A DNA stretch of 64,000 nucleotides from JBGQAS01 sp963699305 (GTDB taxonomy: Bacteria > Chloroflexota > Anaerolineae > Anaerolineales > Anaerolineaceae), in contig OY969431.1 of assembly GCA_963699305.1 (NCBI GenBank), positions 2,170,001-2,234,000 on the forward strand, written 5' to 3'. Shown in pieces: positions 25,926 through 35,437 of the stretch. The notes beneath the pieces were generated by a model. That model ran no database searches and was not told where the DNA came from. It worked only from the letters and a program-made list of their open reading frames with translations. Each line of letters opens with the position of its first letter. The first letter of the stretch is position 1. Position numbers and translations under genes: made by a program.

Positions 25926-27140
25926 ATGGCTGAAAAACTGAAATCCCCCTTTGACAGGAATGAAAGCCAGGACCAGGTCCAATGGCAGTGATCATATCTC
26001 CGCGCGCGAATCGGCAAAGATTTCGCGGGAGAACCGCCGGATCACCGGAGCGATCGAGCGACAGCGCAATCGGAAGAATGTTCCTGAAGGTGAGTATCTG
26101 ACTTCGATGCGGGACCCTGCCAATGTTGTGGAGTTTGACAACCTGCATACATATTTCTTCACGGACATCGGAACGGTCAAAGCGGTGAACGGTGTATCCT
26201 TTGATATGCCGAAAGGAAAAACAGTCGGCGTGGTGGGCGAGTCCGGCTGTGGCAAGTCCGTCACTGCCTTGTCACTCATGCAGCTTGTGCAGCGCCCGCA
26301 AGGGCAGATCGTTGAAGGTGCCATCCGGTTTGACTCGGGTGAAAAGGTCTATGACATTGCCAAGACCCCCGTGGAAGTGATGGAGACAATCCGCGGCAGC
26401 AAGATTTCGATGATCTTCCAGGAGCCGATGACGAGCCTCAACCCGGTATTTCGTTCGGGAGAACAGATCGATGAAGTGGTCAAGCTTCATAATCCAGGGA
26501 TGACTGATGAGCAGGTGAAGGACGTCTCACTCAAGATGATCGACCTGGTGGGTATTGCCAACAACACCGGCGTCTATAAAATGTATCCGCACGAGCTTTC
26601 GGGCGGCATGCGTCAGCGCATCATGATCGCCATGGCGCTTGCCTGCAACCCCAAACTCATCATCGCCGACGAACCGACAACTGCGCTCGACGTGACCATC
26701 CAGGCACAAATCCTTGACCTGCTTCGAAATCTCAAGACAAAATCAATTCGAGCATCATGCTCATCACGCACGACCTGGGTGTCATTGCGGAGATGGCAGA
26801 TTTTGTCGTCGTCATGTACGCAGGTCGGATCGTGGAAAAAGGTACAGCTCTAGAGGTGTTCCACAACCCCTTGCACCCCTACACTGTGGGATTGATGGCG
26901 TCCAAACCAGTCATCAACCACTCTGTGGATCGCCTTTACAGCATCCCCGGAAGTGTACCAAACCCTATCAACATGCCCGACTACTGTTATTTCAGGGATC
27001 GCTGTGAACGGCGCCTGGCAGCATGTGATGGCGTGTACCCCAGGGAAGTGTATGTTACCAAAACACATATGGTGACCTGTTACCATGACATGGTCACCCG
27101 GGCAGAGGGTAAAGCATGGAAGAAAAAAATCACCAAATGA
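25926..27140 (+). CDS. oppD: Oligopeptide ABC transporter ATP-binding protein (two frame breaks)
   Basis: It starts MAEKLKSPFDRNES, shifts frame near 25985, and has an unusual charged N-terminal extension of about 55 residues before the ATPase core. Walker A is GESGCGKSVT, the Q-loop segment FQEPMTSLNPV, the signature LSGGMRQRIMIAMAL and Walker B LIIADEPTTALD. The frame then shifts near 26735 and continues IMLITHDLGVIAEMADFVVV to the oligopeptide-type C-terminal domain with its cysteines (YCYFRDRCERRLAAC). Its end overlaps the oppF start by 25 bases. It powers the importer together with OppF. Confidence 0.85.
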
Positions 27141-28117
27141 ACCCATCCTTAACCGATAACGTGCTTGAAGTGATTGACCTCAAGCAGTATTTTCCCATCA
27201 AGGCGGGATTGATGCAGCGCGTAGTCGGGCATGTCAAAGCGGTCGATGGCATCAGCTTTACGATCAAGCGCGGTAAAACGATGGGGCTTGTTGGAGAATC
27301 CGGTTGTGGAAAGACCACCGTAGGCAAAACAATCCTGCGCCTGAATGAAAAAACCAGCGGCAAAGTCTATTTCTTCGGGTCTGATATCTACGCGATTTCA
27401 CGCAAAGAAATGCGCGCGATCCGACCAAAAATGCAGATCATTTTTCAGGATCCCTATTCAAGCCTTTCTCCCCGGCTGCCGGTCAGTGAGATCATCGGCG
27501 AGGCGGTCAAGGAACACCAGATCGTGCCGGATGACGAATACGAGGACCACCTCGACAATGTCATGAGAGCCTGCGGATTGCAGCCATATCATAAGGACCG
27601 CTATCCGCACGAATTTTCAGGTGGCCAGCGCCAGCGCATCTGCATTGCCAGGGCACTGGCTCTCAATCCGTCCTTTATCGTATGCGATGAGCCGTTGTCT
27701 GCTTTGGATGTTTCGATCCAGGCTCAGATCATCAACCTGCTCAAGGATTTGCAGAAGAAATTCATGCTTACTTACCTTTTCATCTCGCACGATCTCTCGG
27801 TGGTGGAGCATATCTCCGATGATGTAGGAGTCATGTACCTGGGGAACATCGTGGAATACGGCAGCAAGTCGGCGATTTTCAGAAACCCCTTGCACCCATA
27901 CACGCAAGCGCTCCTCAGTGCCGCCCCCGTACCAGACCCCTCGGCCAAAATCAACCGGATCATCCTCGAAGGTAGCATTCCTTCTCCCGCCAATCCCCCG
28001 AATGGTTGTAAGTTTCACACACGCTGCAGGAAATGCTGGGAGCTCTGTACAAAGACTGTCCCACATGCCACGGAAGTGGAACCGGGGCATACTGTCGTTT
28101 GCCATCTATACAATTAA
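27116..28117 (+). CDS. oppF: Oligopeptide ABC transporter ATP-binding protein
   Basis: 333 residues, complete. Walker A is GESGCGKTTVGKTI, the Q-loop segment IIFQDPYSSLSPR, the signature FSGGQRQRICIARALAL, Walker B IVCDEPLSALD and the H-loop segment LFISHDLSVVEHIS. The C-terminal oligopeptide/dipeptide domain has HTRCRKCWELC, which probably binds an Fe-S cluster, as known for this family. The overlap with oppD suggests translational coupling. Confidence 0.94.
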   Translation: MEEKNHQMNPSLTDNVLEVIDLKQYFPIKAGLMQRVVGHVKAVDGISFTIKRGKTMGLVGESGCGKTTVGKTILRLNEKTSGKVYFFGSDIYAISRKEMRAIRPKMQIIFQDPYSSLSPRLPVSEIIGEAVKEHQIVPDDEYEDHLDNVMRACGLQPYHKDRYPHEFSGGQRQRICIARALALNPSFIVCDEPLSALDVSIQAQIINLLKDLQKKFMLTYLFISHDLSVVEHISDDVGVMYLGNIVEYGSKSAIFRNPLHPYTQALLSAAPVPDPSAKINRIILEGSIPSPANPPNGCKFHTRCRKCWELCTKTVPHATEVEPGHTVVCHLYN

Positions 28118-28133
28118 AGAAAGTAATTGGTCA

Positions 28134-28397
28134 ATGAATCCGCAACCTAAAAAATTCGACGACGATGACGGCAGGGTCATTTGCAACATGAATGTGGATG
28201 GCATGCGCTGGCATGATAAGACCACCCACCACGGGGAACCTGCAACACGCCAGAGCGCTAAAGGCGAGCAGATGACAGAATCTGAAGCCCGGCGATTCAC
28301 TTGGTATGCAATTCGGGCTGGAATGTTGGTCGTACTGATATTTTCTGTAGTCTGGGTGCTGTTCATCCTGTTTTGTACCCAGGTTTGGTTTCGTTAG
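28134..28397 (+). CDS. Small single-span membrane protein at the end of the opp operon
   Basis: 87 residues. The polar N-terminal half (DDDDGRVICNMNVDGMRWHD) is followed by one membrane span (about 63-84: VLIFSVVWVLFILFC). It begins 16 bases after oppF with an AAAG-type ribosome binding site. Small proteins of this layout follow some Chloroflexota opp operons (my impression). The function is unknown. Confidence 0.6.
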   Translation: MNPQPKKFDDDDGRVICNMNVDGMRWHDKTTHHGEPATRQSAKGEQMTESEARRFTWYAIRAGMLVVLIFSVVWVLFILFCTQVWFR

Positions 28398-28676
28398 AAT
28401 TGACTCTGTTCAATAACGATTAGTTTGTTTCCCTGGCGTACAATTTAAAAGACAGCAATTGAGCTGTTCATTTAATGCTCTCCAGAATTATTCAGATGTA
28501 GACGCGTCTTGTGCAACCAGTAGTTAAAATGATGCAAACCAATCGGACTTATGAATTGATCGTTAAATTGTAATCAGTCAATGATTGTTTGTGGGTCCTG
28601 TTATAAACGAAATTTGCTATTTAGAAAATTAATCTTGATCTAAAAATCATATACTCCAACCCTATTGAGAGATTGC

Positions 28677-29225
28677 TCAGAGGTGATAAGCGCGTTTGGC
28701 AAGATCGGTGGCAAGATCGGTCATCATCGCTTCAGCATTGTTCGTCTCCACGATGTTATGGACAACGAGACCAGCTACCCAATTAGCTGAGGATCGATGC
28801 CAGACATCATGCCGGGCTGGGATGGAGCAAAAGGCGCGTGTGTCGTCATTGAAACCAACAGTATTGTACAGCTCCTCTGTTTCCATTACCTGATCGAAAA
28901 ATCGCTGCATTCCATTGATACTATCGTAAAACCGCCAGGAAGGTCCTAATTTCAACGCGGGATAATGCCCTGCCAATGGAGCTAGTTCGCGCGAATATGA
29001 TGCCTCGTCAAATGTGAACACGATGAGGGTAAGGCGCGCATCATTGCCATATTTATTCAGCAACTCATGCAAATTACGTGTATATTCAGTCTGGATTGGG
29101 ATGTCAGCACCTTTATCCGACCCAAAACGATTGATAATAATCTCGTTATGGTTGCGAAACGCACCAGGATGCAATTGCATCACCAAGCCATCTTCAATGC
29201 TCATGCGTGCCATCTCCATCAACAT
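28677..29225 (-). pseudogene. uxaC: C-terminal fragment of glucuronate isomerase
   Basis: 182 residues match the last 40 percent of UxaC: EDGLVMQLHPGAFRNHN, FGSDKGADIPIQTEYT, SRELAPLAGHYPALKLGPSW, NTVGFNDDTRAFCSIPARHD. The full enzyme has about 470 residues and interconverts glucuronate and fructuronate. The N-terminal part, which carries catalytic residues, is missing: the sequence upstream switches abruptly to an AraC fragment on the other strand at about 29226-29233. It is therefore non-functional here, or cut by a misassembly. Confidence 0.85.
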
Positions 29226-29232
29226 GTGAGCG

Positions 29233-29547
29233 GTGAAACGGGCAGTTGCCTACCTGCATGAGAATTATTCCCGTTTCCTCTCGCGCTGGGAGATTGCAGA
29301 TGCCGTGGGTGATAGCGAAGATTACCTAAGTCGCGTCTTCAGCCGGGAATTGGGATTGACCCCCTGGGATTACCTCAACCGTTACCGCATTCTTCAAGCC
29401 AAGTCATTGCTCTTGAATTCAACAGAATACATTGGAAATATTTCCCGACAGGTGGGATTTAAAGATCAGGCCTATTTCAGCCGGGTTTTTCACAAAGTGA
29501 CAGGACATTCTCCGCATGCATTTCGTGAGCTTCCGGGGGAGTCGTAG
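29233..29547 (+). pseudogene. C-terminal DNA-binding fragment of an AraC-family regulator
   Basis: 104 codons encode only the two AraC helix-turn-helices: FLSRWEIADAVGDSEDYLSR then IGNISRQVGFKDQAYFSRVF, ending GHSPHAFRELPGES. Homologues with this sequence usually have a long N-terminal sensor or binding-protein domain, which is missing. The opening GTG is probably not a real start. The fragment meets the uxaC fragment head to head within about 10 bases. Confidence 0.75.
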
Positions 29548-29624
29548 AAAGATTGCGTCATTTAAATAACACCGAGATAATTGCTAATTGTGAAAGAGAT
29601 AATTTACAAATAGTTAAGATAAAT

Positions 29625-30254
29625 TTAATATGTTATCCCGCAGCCATCGATTACACTGCCAGTAAAGCTATTCATTTTCATTTGAAGTGAACCCGTCAAA
29701 ATGTCATTATTGTAAGTAACTTGTTTAGAGTGATTCCCTGAAGTTGCCTGATAATTCAGATCATCGCTGAGTGAAAATGCTACACTGCCATTGGGTATTT
29801 CCTGGGTGTAGGCGAAGGGGAATGAAGCAGTACAGGTTAAGGTAGCGTCGCTCCAATTTTGAAAAATGGAAATTTTGAATAGACACGGTTTAAGTTTTTC
29901 AGGATATAGGTAGCCAACGATTTCTACATCCCCAGTTAAATTTCCCGTACAATCGATGGCACCACCTGTGAGAGTAACGACCCCCTGTGCTTTCTGATCC
30001 GATCCAGTGATTTTCCATCTTTTATTTTCAGCTGACCAAGCAATCTTGAAGGGGATAATTGCTTTCAAGGTGTAGCTCAATGCTCCACTGCTAGCTGTTT
30101 GAGCAAGCTGGGACTGAATCTCGAATTCCCCTTTATATTCAGACTTGGATGTCCCTACCGAAGTAGAAGGTGCATCAACCTCAGACTCGCAGCCTAGCAT
30201 TAACAGCACGATAACGATGACAATTGCCAAGAAAATGAAATTTTTCCCTTTCAT
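29625..30254 (-). CDS. Uncharacterised lipoprotein
   Basis: About 209 residues from the ATG at 30254, which has GGAGGAG upstream. The signal peptide ends with the lipobox LMLGC. A Ser/Thr-rich linker follows, then a beta-rich domain (GVVTLTGGAIDCTGNLTGDV) with four to five cysteines. The family is not recognised. Confidence 0.65.
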   Translation of the reverse strand: MKGKNFIFLAIVIVIVLLMLGCESEVDAPSTSVGTSKSEYKGEFEIQSQLAQTASSGALSYTLKAIIPFKIAWSAENKRWKITGSDQKAQGVVTLTGGAIDCTGNLTGDVEIVGYLYPEKLKPCLFKISIFQNWSDATLTCTASFPFAYTQEIPNGSVAFSLSDDLNYQATSGNHSKQVTYNNDILTGSLQMKMNSFTGSVIDGCGITY

Positions 30255-30400
30255 CTCTCCTCCATATCCCAGAATCAAATTTTGAATTCTGATTCTAAAA
30301 TTCTTAACTTTTTCTGAATCGCTAAAAACTGTTTGCTCAGTTGGCTGCTTGTCAAGGCATAACCAGAAACGTAGTCAAATGAAGTTATTGACATTCTTAA

Positions 30401-32122
30401 TTATTTTTCATACGCCCCGATGTCAGGGTGAGCGTCACGCAGATTGCTGTCAAAGTCATCGGAAGGCGCTCCGTCAGCCGTGCCGGCATTGATTGCCAGG
30501 CTGTTAGCCTGAAGATGGGCATCGAATGCGTCGATTGATGCGTTTACCAAACCCGAGTTCACATCACACAGATTGTGCTCGCCGGGACATGGCTCCACAT
30601 TGCCAAAGCGTACCCCTGTGATGAGGGAATAACTCACATCGAAGGGATCCCTTGGCATTGGCGGATCTGATTCGTTGTCGTACCACGCAAAACAGGTATC
30701 CTCATCTGGTGACCAGAAGACTTTTTGTCCCTGGAAGAGGATGTTGCGCATGAACACCGTCTCATTTCCCTTGCAGGTTTTATCGAGAGCGCACCCGACG
30801 GTGAGCAGGCAGTTCCCTATTCCAGTGATTGTGGAGTTGACAACGCTGGCCTGCCCACCAGGGTTCAGCATGAGGACCAGCGAATCCCCACCCGCGCGGC
30901 AGTCGTCGTCATTGTTCCAGAATTTCATGCCGTGAAAGTATCCGCAGTTGCTCACGATGATGCTGTTCTCGATGCTGACATTTCCAGTGACCTTGATCTG
31001 GTTTCCATCGTTTTCTGCGGAAATGGTGCGACGGATCTCAACGGTTGCATCCGGCAGGCGGACGTACAGCATGTCCAGCCCGTCGGAAGTGTTGTGCAGG
31101 AAGGCGGAATTCTCAATAATGTAGTGCCCGCCGGTGGTGCCGCCAAAACCTGCTCCATCGCCGTATCCGCCTGCCTCCTGACCCCAGCAGCCGACATGCT
31201 CCAGATCGGGATAAGTTTCACCGCAGCCGTTCCATTCCACCAGCCAGTTGAGGAAGATCAGCGTGCCGTGATTTTCCGAATCGGATCCATCTCCGACCAA
31301 ATCACCGTTCCAGCCCGCCAGGCCGTTCCCTACGAGTTGAACATTCTCCAAAGTCCAGTCGGTGAGGCGGCCTGCCAGGATGCCAGTGTTTGCCAGGCCA
31401 TGAATATTGAGATCCTGCATCAGTACATTTTCAGAATCCTCAGCATACAGCCCAACCGCTGCCCAGTCGCCATAAGGCGGTGTATCCCGTTGGCAGGTGT
31501 ATTTTGATCCCCCGATGGTAAAAAGGTGATCCTCAATGCAGCTGGAATGGTCGGTGATCTCCAGGCAGGCGATCTCAACGTTGCTGGAATCGGTCATGTT
31601 GACCACCATGAACGGACGACCTGACCCCCATAATTCAGGTGAGGCAGTACAACCGTTGTCCCACCCCTCCCCAAGGATGCGCGTGGGATGGGATGCATCC
31701 GGACCGGAAGGAATGGGCGACATTTTACATTCATAGGAGCCTTCATATTCGCAGTTCTCGGCTCCCGGTGCACCGTAGCCCATCATGTATGAACCGGTAC
31801 CAATGATGAGGGTATCCCCACCCACAATGCGGGGTGTTCCGGCTGGTGGCAAAGCCTGGAAAGGATGACTCCATGCGCAGGGCTGGTTTGACCCCGAGCC
31901 TGGGTAAGGTGCGTCTTCAATGCCGGTGCACTGCTCAATAGAGCCACCATCCGGTCTTACATAAAAGGTTGCGCCAGAAGGATGGGAGGTGGGCTCGAAG
32001 GCGCCAGTTTCTGGTGATTCTGATCCATCTGTGTTGGGTAGTGCTGCGTTCATGCAGGCAGTCAAGGCAAAAATCAACGCAATGGTGAACCCTTTGATTA
32101 AGTATAATTTTACAGTTTTCAT
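30401..32122 (-). CDS. Secreted lipoprotein with a right-handed parallel beta-helix
   Basis: 573 residues. The lipobox is ALTAC (Cys at about residue 23). A Ser/Pro/Thr linker leads to a domain starting SGATFYVRPDGG, then repeated beta-helix rungs (NVEIACLEITDHSSC, NVLMQDLNIHGLANTGILAG, GHYIIENSAFLHNTSDGLDM, GNVSIENSIIVSNCG). It ends with NLRDAHPDIGAYEK, the usual last rung of choice-of-anchor or right-handed beta-helix surface proteins. There are many cysteines, probably disulfides. Such folds often bind or cleave polysaccharides; no catalytic residues can be assigned. Confidence 0.8.
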   Translation of the reverse strand: MKTVKLYLIKGFTIALIFALTACMNAALPNTDGSESPETGAFEPTSHPSGATFYVRPDGGSIEQCTGIEDAPYPGSGSNQPCAWSHPFQALPPAGTPRIVGGDTLIIGTGSYMMGYGAPGAENCEYEGSYECKMSPIPSGPDASHPTRILGEGWDNGCTASPELWGSGRPFMVVNMTDSSNVEIACLEITDHSSCIEDHLFTIGGSKYTCQRDTPPYGDWAAVGLYAEDSENVLMQDLNIHGLANTGILAGRLTDWTLENVQLVGNGLAGWNGDLVGDGSDSENHGTLIFLNWLVEWNGCGETYPDLEHVGCWGQEAGGYGDGAGFGGTTGGHYIIENSAFLHNTSDGLDMLYVRLPDATVEIRRTISAENDGNQIKVTGNVSIENSIIVSNCGYFHGMKFWNNDDDCRAGGDSLVLMLNPGGQASVVNSTITGIGNCLLTVGCALDKTCKGNETVFMRNILFQGQKVFWSPDEDTCFAWYDNESDPPMPRDPFDVSYSLITGVRFGNVEPCPGEHNLCDVNSGLVNASIDAFDAHLQANSLAINAGTADGAPSDDFDSNLRDAHPDIGAYEK

Positions 32123-32606
32123 ATCGATTCTCCTCTAGAAAAATCCAGTAGGTTTATCGAACTTGATATATTAATTTCATCCGGCTGTCAAAAAATTCTT
32201 CACCATCAGTTGCTGTGTATAGAAAAGATCCTTCGGGTGACGTTCCAAGTAATGGCACCTAACGGTTTCATTGTTTGTTTCAAGGACTGACCACAATGCA
32301 CCTCCAATAGAGAATTGGAATGCATTTTATATCCCCACAATGATGCGACCAAGCGACAGGATATTTACACGTAAGTATTGTCACCCATCAGTCACAACAA
32401 TCTCATTATACGTTTTATAAAAGCAACCTTCAATACATTGGATTTGTTTATTTGGCGTTTAATACATGAGAAAATGCAAGGTAGCCAAAGGTTTTTGGGG
32501 ATTCGTATTAATAATTAGATTATCCATTCAATGGGTTCGAGGTTGATTTTCGTGATGGAAAATCATTGAGTATTACCTCGAGGTTGTGATTATTGGCAAC
32601 TCACGG
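32123..32606. other. 484-base gene-free stretch
   Basis: AT-rich. Near its left end it should hold the promoter of the beta-helix lipoprotein. I see no ORF with family features, no strong repeat and no RNA gene. Confidence 0.5.
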
Positions 32607-33326
32607 TTATGCAAGTTTGATGCGCTTGCGCGCGAACTTGAGAAGCAATCCGACCTCGGTCAGCAAGAACTGATTGTCCTCCGGTGTTGCCTGGTTGTTG
32701 TACGATTTCATTGCCAGTTCAACGTGTCGCTTCCATTTCGGCAAAGCTCGGTAAGCCCACTCCGCGGCTTGCGCTTTTGAAACGACGACATCTTTGGTTT
32801 CAAAGCTGTAGATCAAACGACATAGATTAAGGATGCAGTAATCCGGATATTCCCGCAGGTGTTTCTCGACATAATCGAACTCGCCACGTAGTGCGACTTC
32901 AAGCATCGACCAAGTAGGTTTGGGATATATCTTCCTGGGATCTGGTCCATGAAGGATAATGTGACGCCCGGCTCGGATGTGTTCGCAATGCAGTGCCCAG
33001 GAATCATCGGTTGCGCATTTCCACATCTGGCTTCTGGGCGGTTCTTTATGTAGGGCATCCTCGAGCAGGATGTAGTAACCATCCATCTCGCCACCGAGAG
33101 GAGGGAACTTTTTGGCGAGAAACTTATGAAGCTCTTCCAACTGATATCGTTCGTCACTCGTAAGTTTGGATTTCAGGATCACATGGAAATCGATATCGTG
33201 TGCAGGGATTGTGTCTGGAAATGCCGCTGCACCAAAGACATATGCAGCATACAGCTTTACGCCAAGAATTTGCTTCAAGTCACGTGCGAACGCGTTGATA
33301 ATGATGCTGACGGGTTCTGAAATCAT
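32607..33326 (-). CDS. Nucleotidyltransferase with DUF4111-like C-terminal domain (aminoglycoside adenylyltransferase-like)
   Basis: 239 residues. The N-terminal nucleotidyltransferase core has YAAYVFGAAAFPD and then the metal-binding pair AHDIDFHVIL (D-x-D). The usual GS is replaced by GA in the first motif. The C-terminal helical part (FDYVEKHLREYPDYCILNLC, KAQAAEWAYRALPKW) matches the DUF4111 half of AadA-type enzymes. Members adenylylate small molecules, including aminoglycosides; resistance cannot be claimed from sequence alone. It is a single-gene unit. Confidence 0.8.
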   Translation of the reverse strand: MISEPVSIIINAFARDLKQILGVKLYAAYVFGAAAFPDTIPAHDIDFHVILKSKLTSDERYQLEELHKFLAKKFPPLGGEMDGYYILLEDALHKEPPRSQMWKCATDDSWALHCEHIRAGRHIILHGPDPRKIYPKPTWSMLEVALRGEFDYVEKHLREYPDYCILNLCRLIYSFETKDVVVSKAQAAEWAYRALPKWKRHVELAMKSYNNQATPEDNQFLLTEVGLLLKFARKRIKLA

Positions 33327-33649
33327 TCCTCTCTCTTATTACGTCAACATTGATTGGTAGGGAAAATTATAATCCGGGTTTTTGAGATATGAAAAGAGCT
33401 CTGGTGTTCGGCTATTTTTTACACTAAAGGACGATATCTGCTTCGTAGAGTTTGAAAGTACCCAATAGCATTTAAATAATCCCCAATACTTGTTTCGAGA
33501 ATTAACCTTGCGGTTGATGATCTGGATTGCTTGGTTTACGACTCTCCAAATGATCATTTTAAATTGTTCAGGAAGCCTCTCAATCACACGAAAAACATGT
33601 CGAAAATCCTGCTTGCTTTTTTCGCTTCAATTCCGTATAATCATCACTA
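33327..33649. other. Gene-free stretch upstream of the sulfur cluster
   Basis: AT-rich region between divergent genes. No credible ORF. Promoters for the nucleotidyltransferase (leftward) and for the arsR-led cluster (rightward) should lie here. Confidence 0.4.
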
Positions 33650-33676
33650 TATTCGGATAAACGGATATATGAATAT
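33650..33676 (+). promoter_or_regulatory. Inverted repeat, candidate ArsR-type operator
   Basis: ATATTC (33650-33655) and GAATAT (33671-33676) form a perfect 6-base inverted repeat about 20 bases upstream of the arsR start. Two GGATA direct repeats lie inside it. ArsR-family repressors commonly bind such AT-rich interrupted palindromes over their own promoter. Confidence 0.5.
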
Positions 33677-33696
33677 AGGGATTGAAGGATAGAATC

Positions 33697-34032
33697 ATGG
33701 ATTTTACAAAACTTGAAATCGAAATTGATATGCTCCATAAGAATATTTGCCAGGCTTTGGCAGATCCCACTCGCATTCTCATCCTCTACCGACTGAAAGA
33801 AAAACCCTTATGTGTCAACGAGCTTGTAGAAGCCATGCAGCTTCCGCAATCCACCATCTCCCGCCACTTGGCTGTACTGAGGGATAAAAACCTGGTTAAG
33901 ACACAACGCGATGGATCTGCGATCTACTATGAACTTGCAGAATCACGCATCATTGAAGTTCTGGATATCATGCGATCCATCATGGCATCTCAATTAGCGA
34001 ATAGTGTTGAGATTGCACAGTCCTTGAAATAA
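33697..34032 (+). CDS. ArsR-family transcriptional regulator of the sulfur cluster
   Basis: About 111 residues from the ATG at 33697 (AAGGA eight bases upstream). The winged helix has LADPTRILILYRLKEKPLCV and the recognition helix LPQSTISRHLAVLRD, the classic ArsR pattern. Two cysteines (about C18 and C39) could sense sulfane sulfur or metals, but they are not in the usual ELCVCD metal site. It is followed by the tus/dsrE genes in the same direction. Related ArsR proteins control sulfur oxidation clusters with Hdr-like genes (known for sHdr and sox systems), so that role is likely here. Confidence 0.85.
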   Translation: MDFTKLEIEIDMLHKNICQALADPTRILILYRLKEKPLCVNELVEAMQLPQSTISRHLAVLRDKNLVKTQRDGSAIYYELAESRIIEVLDIMRSIMASQLANSVEIAQSLK

Positions 34033-34153
34033 TTGCCAATGATGAAAATCCACATTATCAGCATTACAGGTAAATACGCATCCAACCTAATTCGAATCCT
34101 AAAAACTGTAATCGACGGATGATTTTTTGAATTTATTCTTTCATGGAGGATAA

Positions 34154-34507
34154 ATGAAGATCGGTGTGATGATTTTGGAAGGACCTTACCAGCACGAAGC
34201 AGTGGATACTGCATATCATTTCATCAAGGCCGCACTTGCAAGGGGACATCAAATTGTCGGCATTTTTCTTTACACGGATGGTGTGAACAACATCAATAAA
34301 TTCATCAGTCCTCCCGGGGAGCGGAACATCAGCCAGCGGTTGGATGAGTTGGGCGCATCCGGCATCGATATCGTCGCCTGCACGGCGTGCTGCAAATTCC
34401 GCGGTATGAAGCCCGACCTAAAGGTGGATCATGTACGCCAATCGGGTTTGGGTTCCCTGGCGGAATACCTGCGTGCCGCAGACCGGTTTGTCGCTTTTGG
34501 AGATTGA
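34154..34507 (+). CDS. TusD/DsrE-like sulfurtransferase subunit
   Basis: 117 residues. The DsrE fold starts MKIGVMILEGPYQHEAVDTA. The conserved Cys lies in VACTACCKFRGM (about residues 77-88), the place where TusD/DsrE carries a persulfide. It has a GGAGG ribosome binding site. It is followed by TusC- and TusB-like genes, so a DsrEFH/TusBCD-type hexamer is likely. In the family the complex relays sulfur between TusA and a downstream acceptor in the cytoplasm. Confidence 0.85.
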   Translation: MKIGVMILEGPYQHEAVDTAYHFIKAALARGHQIVGIFLYTDGVNNINKFISPPGERNISQRLDELGASGIDIVACTACCKFRGMKPDLKVDHVRQSGLGSLAEYLRAADRFVAFGD

Positions 34508-34510
34508 GCC

Positions 34511-34867
34511 ATGAACAAAGTTGCCATTTTGCTACGGAAAGCCCCATATGGGAGCATTTACACCGCAGAAGCATACCGCACCATGATGGGCATCGGTGTA
34601 TTTGAAATGGAAATTTGTGTGGTCCTGGTGGATGATGGCGTGTACGCCATGGTCAAAGACCAGCACCCTGAAAAATTGGATATGAAACCATTGGGAGATG
34701 GATTTCCCATGCTGAAGGAATTCAATGTGAACCGTTTTGTGGTGCACGATGAATCGCTGGCAGAACGCGGATTATCCAAGGATGACCTGGTCATGGATGT
34801 CGAAATGGCGAACAGCGAGCAGATCGTCAGTATTTTGAAAGAATATCAAAAAGTCCTGCCATTTTGA
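34511..34867 (+). CDS. TusC/DsrF-like subunit
   Basis: 118 residues with the DsrE-type fold (VAILLRKAPYGSIYTAEAYR, VCVVLVDDGVYAMV-like strand). It lacks the persulfide cysteine, as TusC/DsrF often does functionally. It lies three bases after the TusD-like gene and is probably a structural partner in the hexamer. Confidence 0.8.
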   Translation: MNKVAILLRKAPYGSIYTAEAYRTMMGIGVFEMEICVVLVDDGVYAMVKDQHPEKLDMKPLGDGFPMLKEFNVNRFVVHDESLAERGLSKDDLVMDVEMANSEQIVSILKEYQKVLPF

Positions 34868-34881
34868 GAAGGAGAATCCCC

Positions 34882-35175
34882 ATGTTATACGCCATCAACA
34901 ACTCCCAGCTTACATCCAATTCATTGGACTCGCTGTTACGCTTTGCCCCTGCAGGCGAACCCATTCTTTTCTACGAAGATGGTGCATATGCAGTGATGGA
35001 AGGTGCCAGGGACTCAGCGAAAGTCAAGACCATATTGAAAGATCATCCACTGTACGTCTTGGATGCGGATATCGAAGCCCGCGGCGTGAAAAAAGTCATT
35101 GAGGGAATCAAGGTCATCAGCTACGACGGTTTTGTTGAACTGGTTGAAAAGCATGATTTTGTTCCCTGGTTGTAA
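34882..35175 (+). CDS. TusB/DsrH-like subunit
   Basis: 97 residues from the ATG at 34882 (GAGAAGGAG upstream). LLRFAPAGEPILFYEDGAYA and the C-terminal ISYDGFVELVEKH are typical of DsrH/TusB. The conserved Cys of many DsrH proteins is not present. It completes the D-C-B trio. Confidence 0.8.
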   Translation: MLYAINNSQLTSNSLDSLLRFAPAGEPILFYEDGAYAVMEGARDSAKVKTILKDHPLYVLDADIEARGVKKVIEGIKVISYDGFVELVEKHDFVPWL

Positions 35176-35199
35176 AACTACAAAGGAGAGAAAAATCAA

Positions 35200-35436
35200 A
35201 TGGATAAAAAAGCAGACGTCATTCAAGATTCGATCGGACAAATGTGCCCCATCCCCATTGCGCATCTGGCAAAAAACATGCGCATCATGACACCCGGGCA
35301 GATCCTGGAGATCCACGCAGACGATGAAGGTGCTCACGCTGACATCCCTGCCTGGTGCGAACAGACCGGAAATGCGTTCCTCGGTGAAGAAAAAGCCGGT
35401 GACTATTTCAATTTTTTTGTTAAAAAAGGAGCCTGA
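35200..35436 (+). CDS. tusA: TusA-family sulfur carrier
   Basis: 78 residues. The signature CPxP motif is present (GQMCPIPIAHLAKNM, Cys near residue 16), which carries the persulfide in TusA. The C-terminal WCEQTGNAFLGEEK is also typical. TusA brings sulfur to the DsrE/Tus complex or to other acceptors. It lies in the gene train with strong ribosome binding sites. Confidence 0.9.
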   Translation: MDKKADVIQDSIGQMCPIPIAHLAKNMRIMTPGQILEIHADDEGAHADIPAWCEQTGNAFLGEEKAGDYFNFFVKKGA

Positions 35437-35437
35437 A

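Noticed and set aside
30725..31507. 260-codon plus-strand ORF
   Set aside because: Antisense to the beta-helix lipoprotein; no family features.
33339..33587. 82-codon minus-strand ORF upstream of the ArsR gene
   Set aside because: No ribosome binding site, no recognisable domain, low-complexity AT-rich codons; probably chance.
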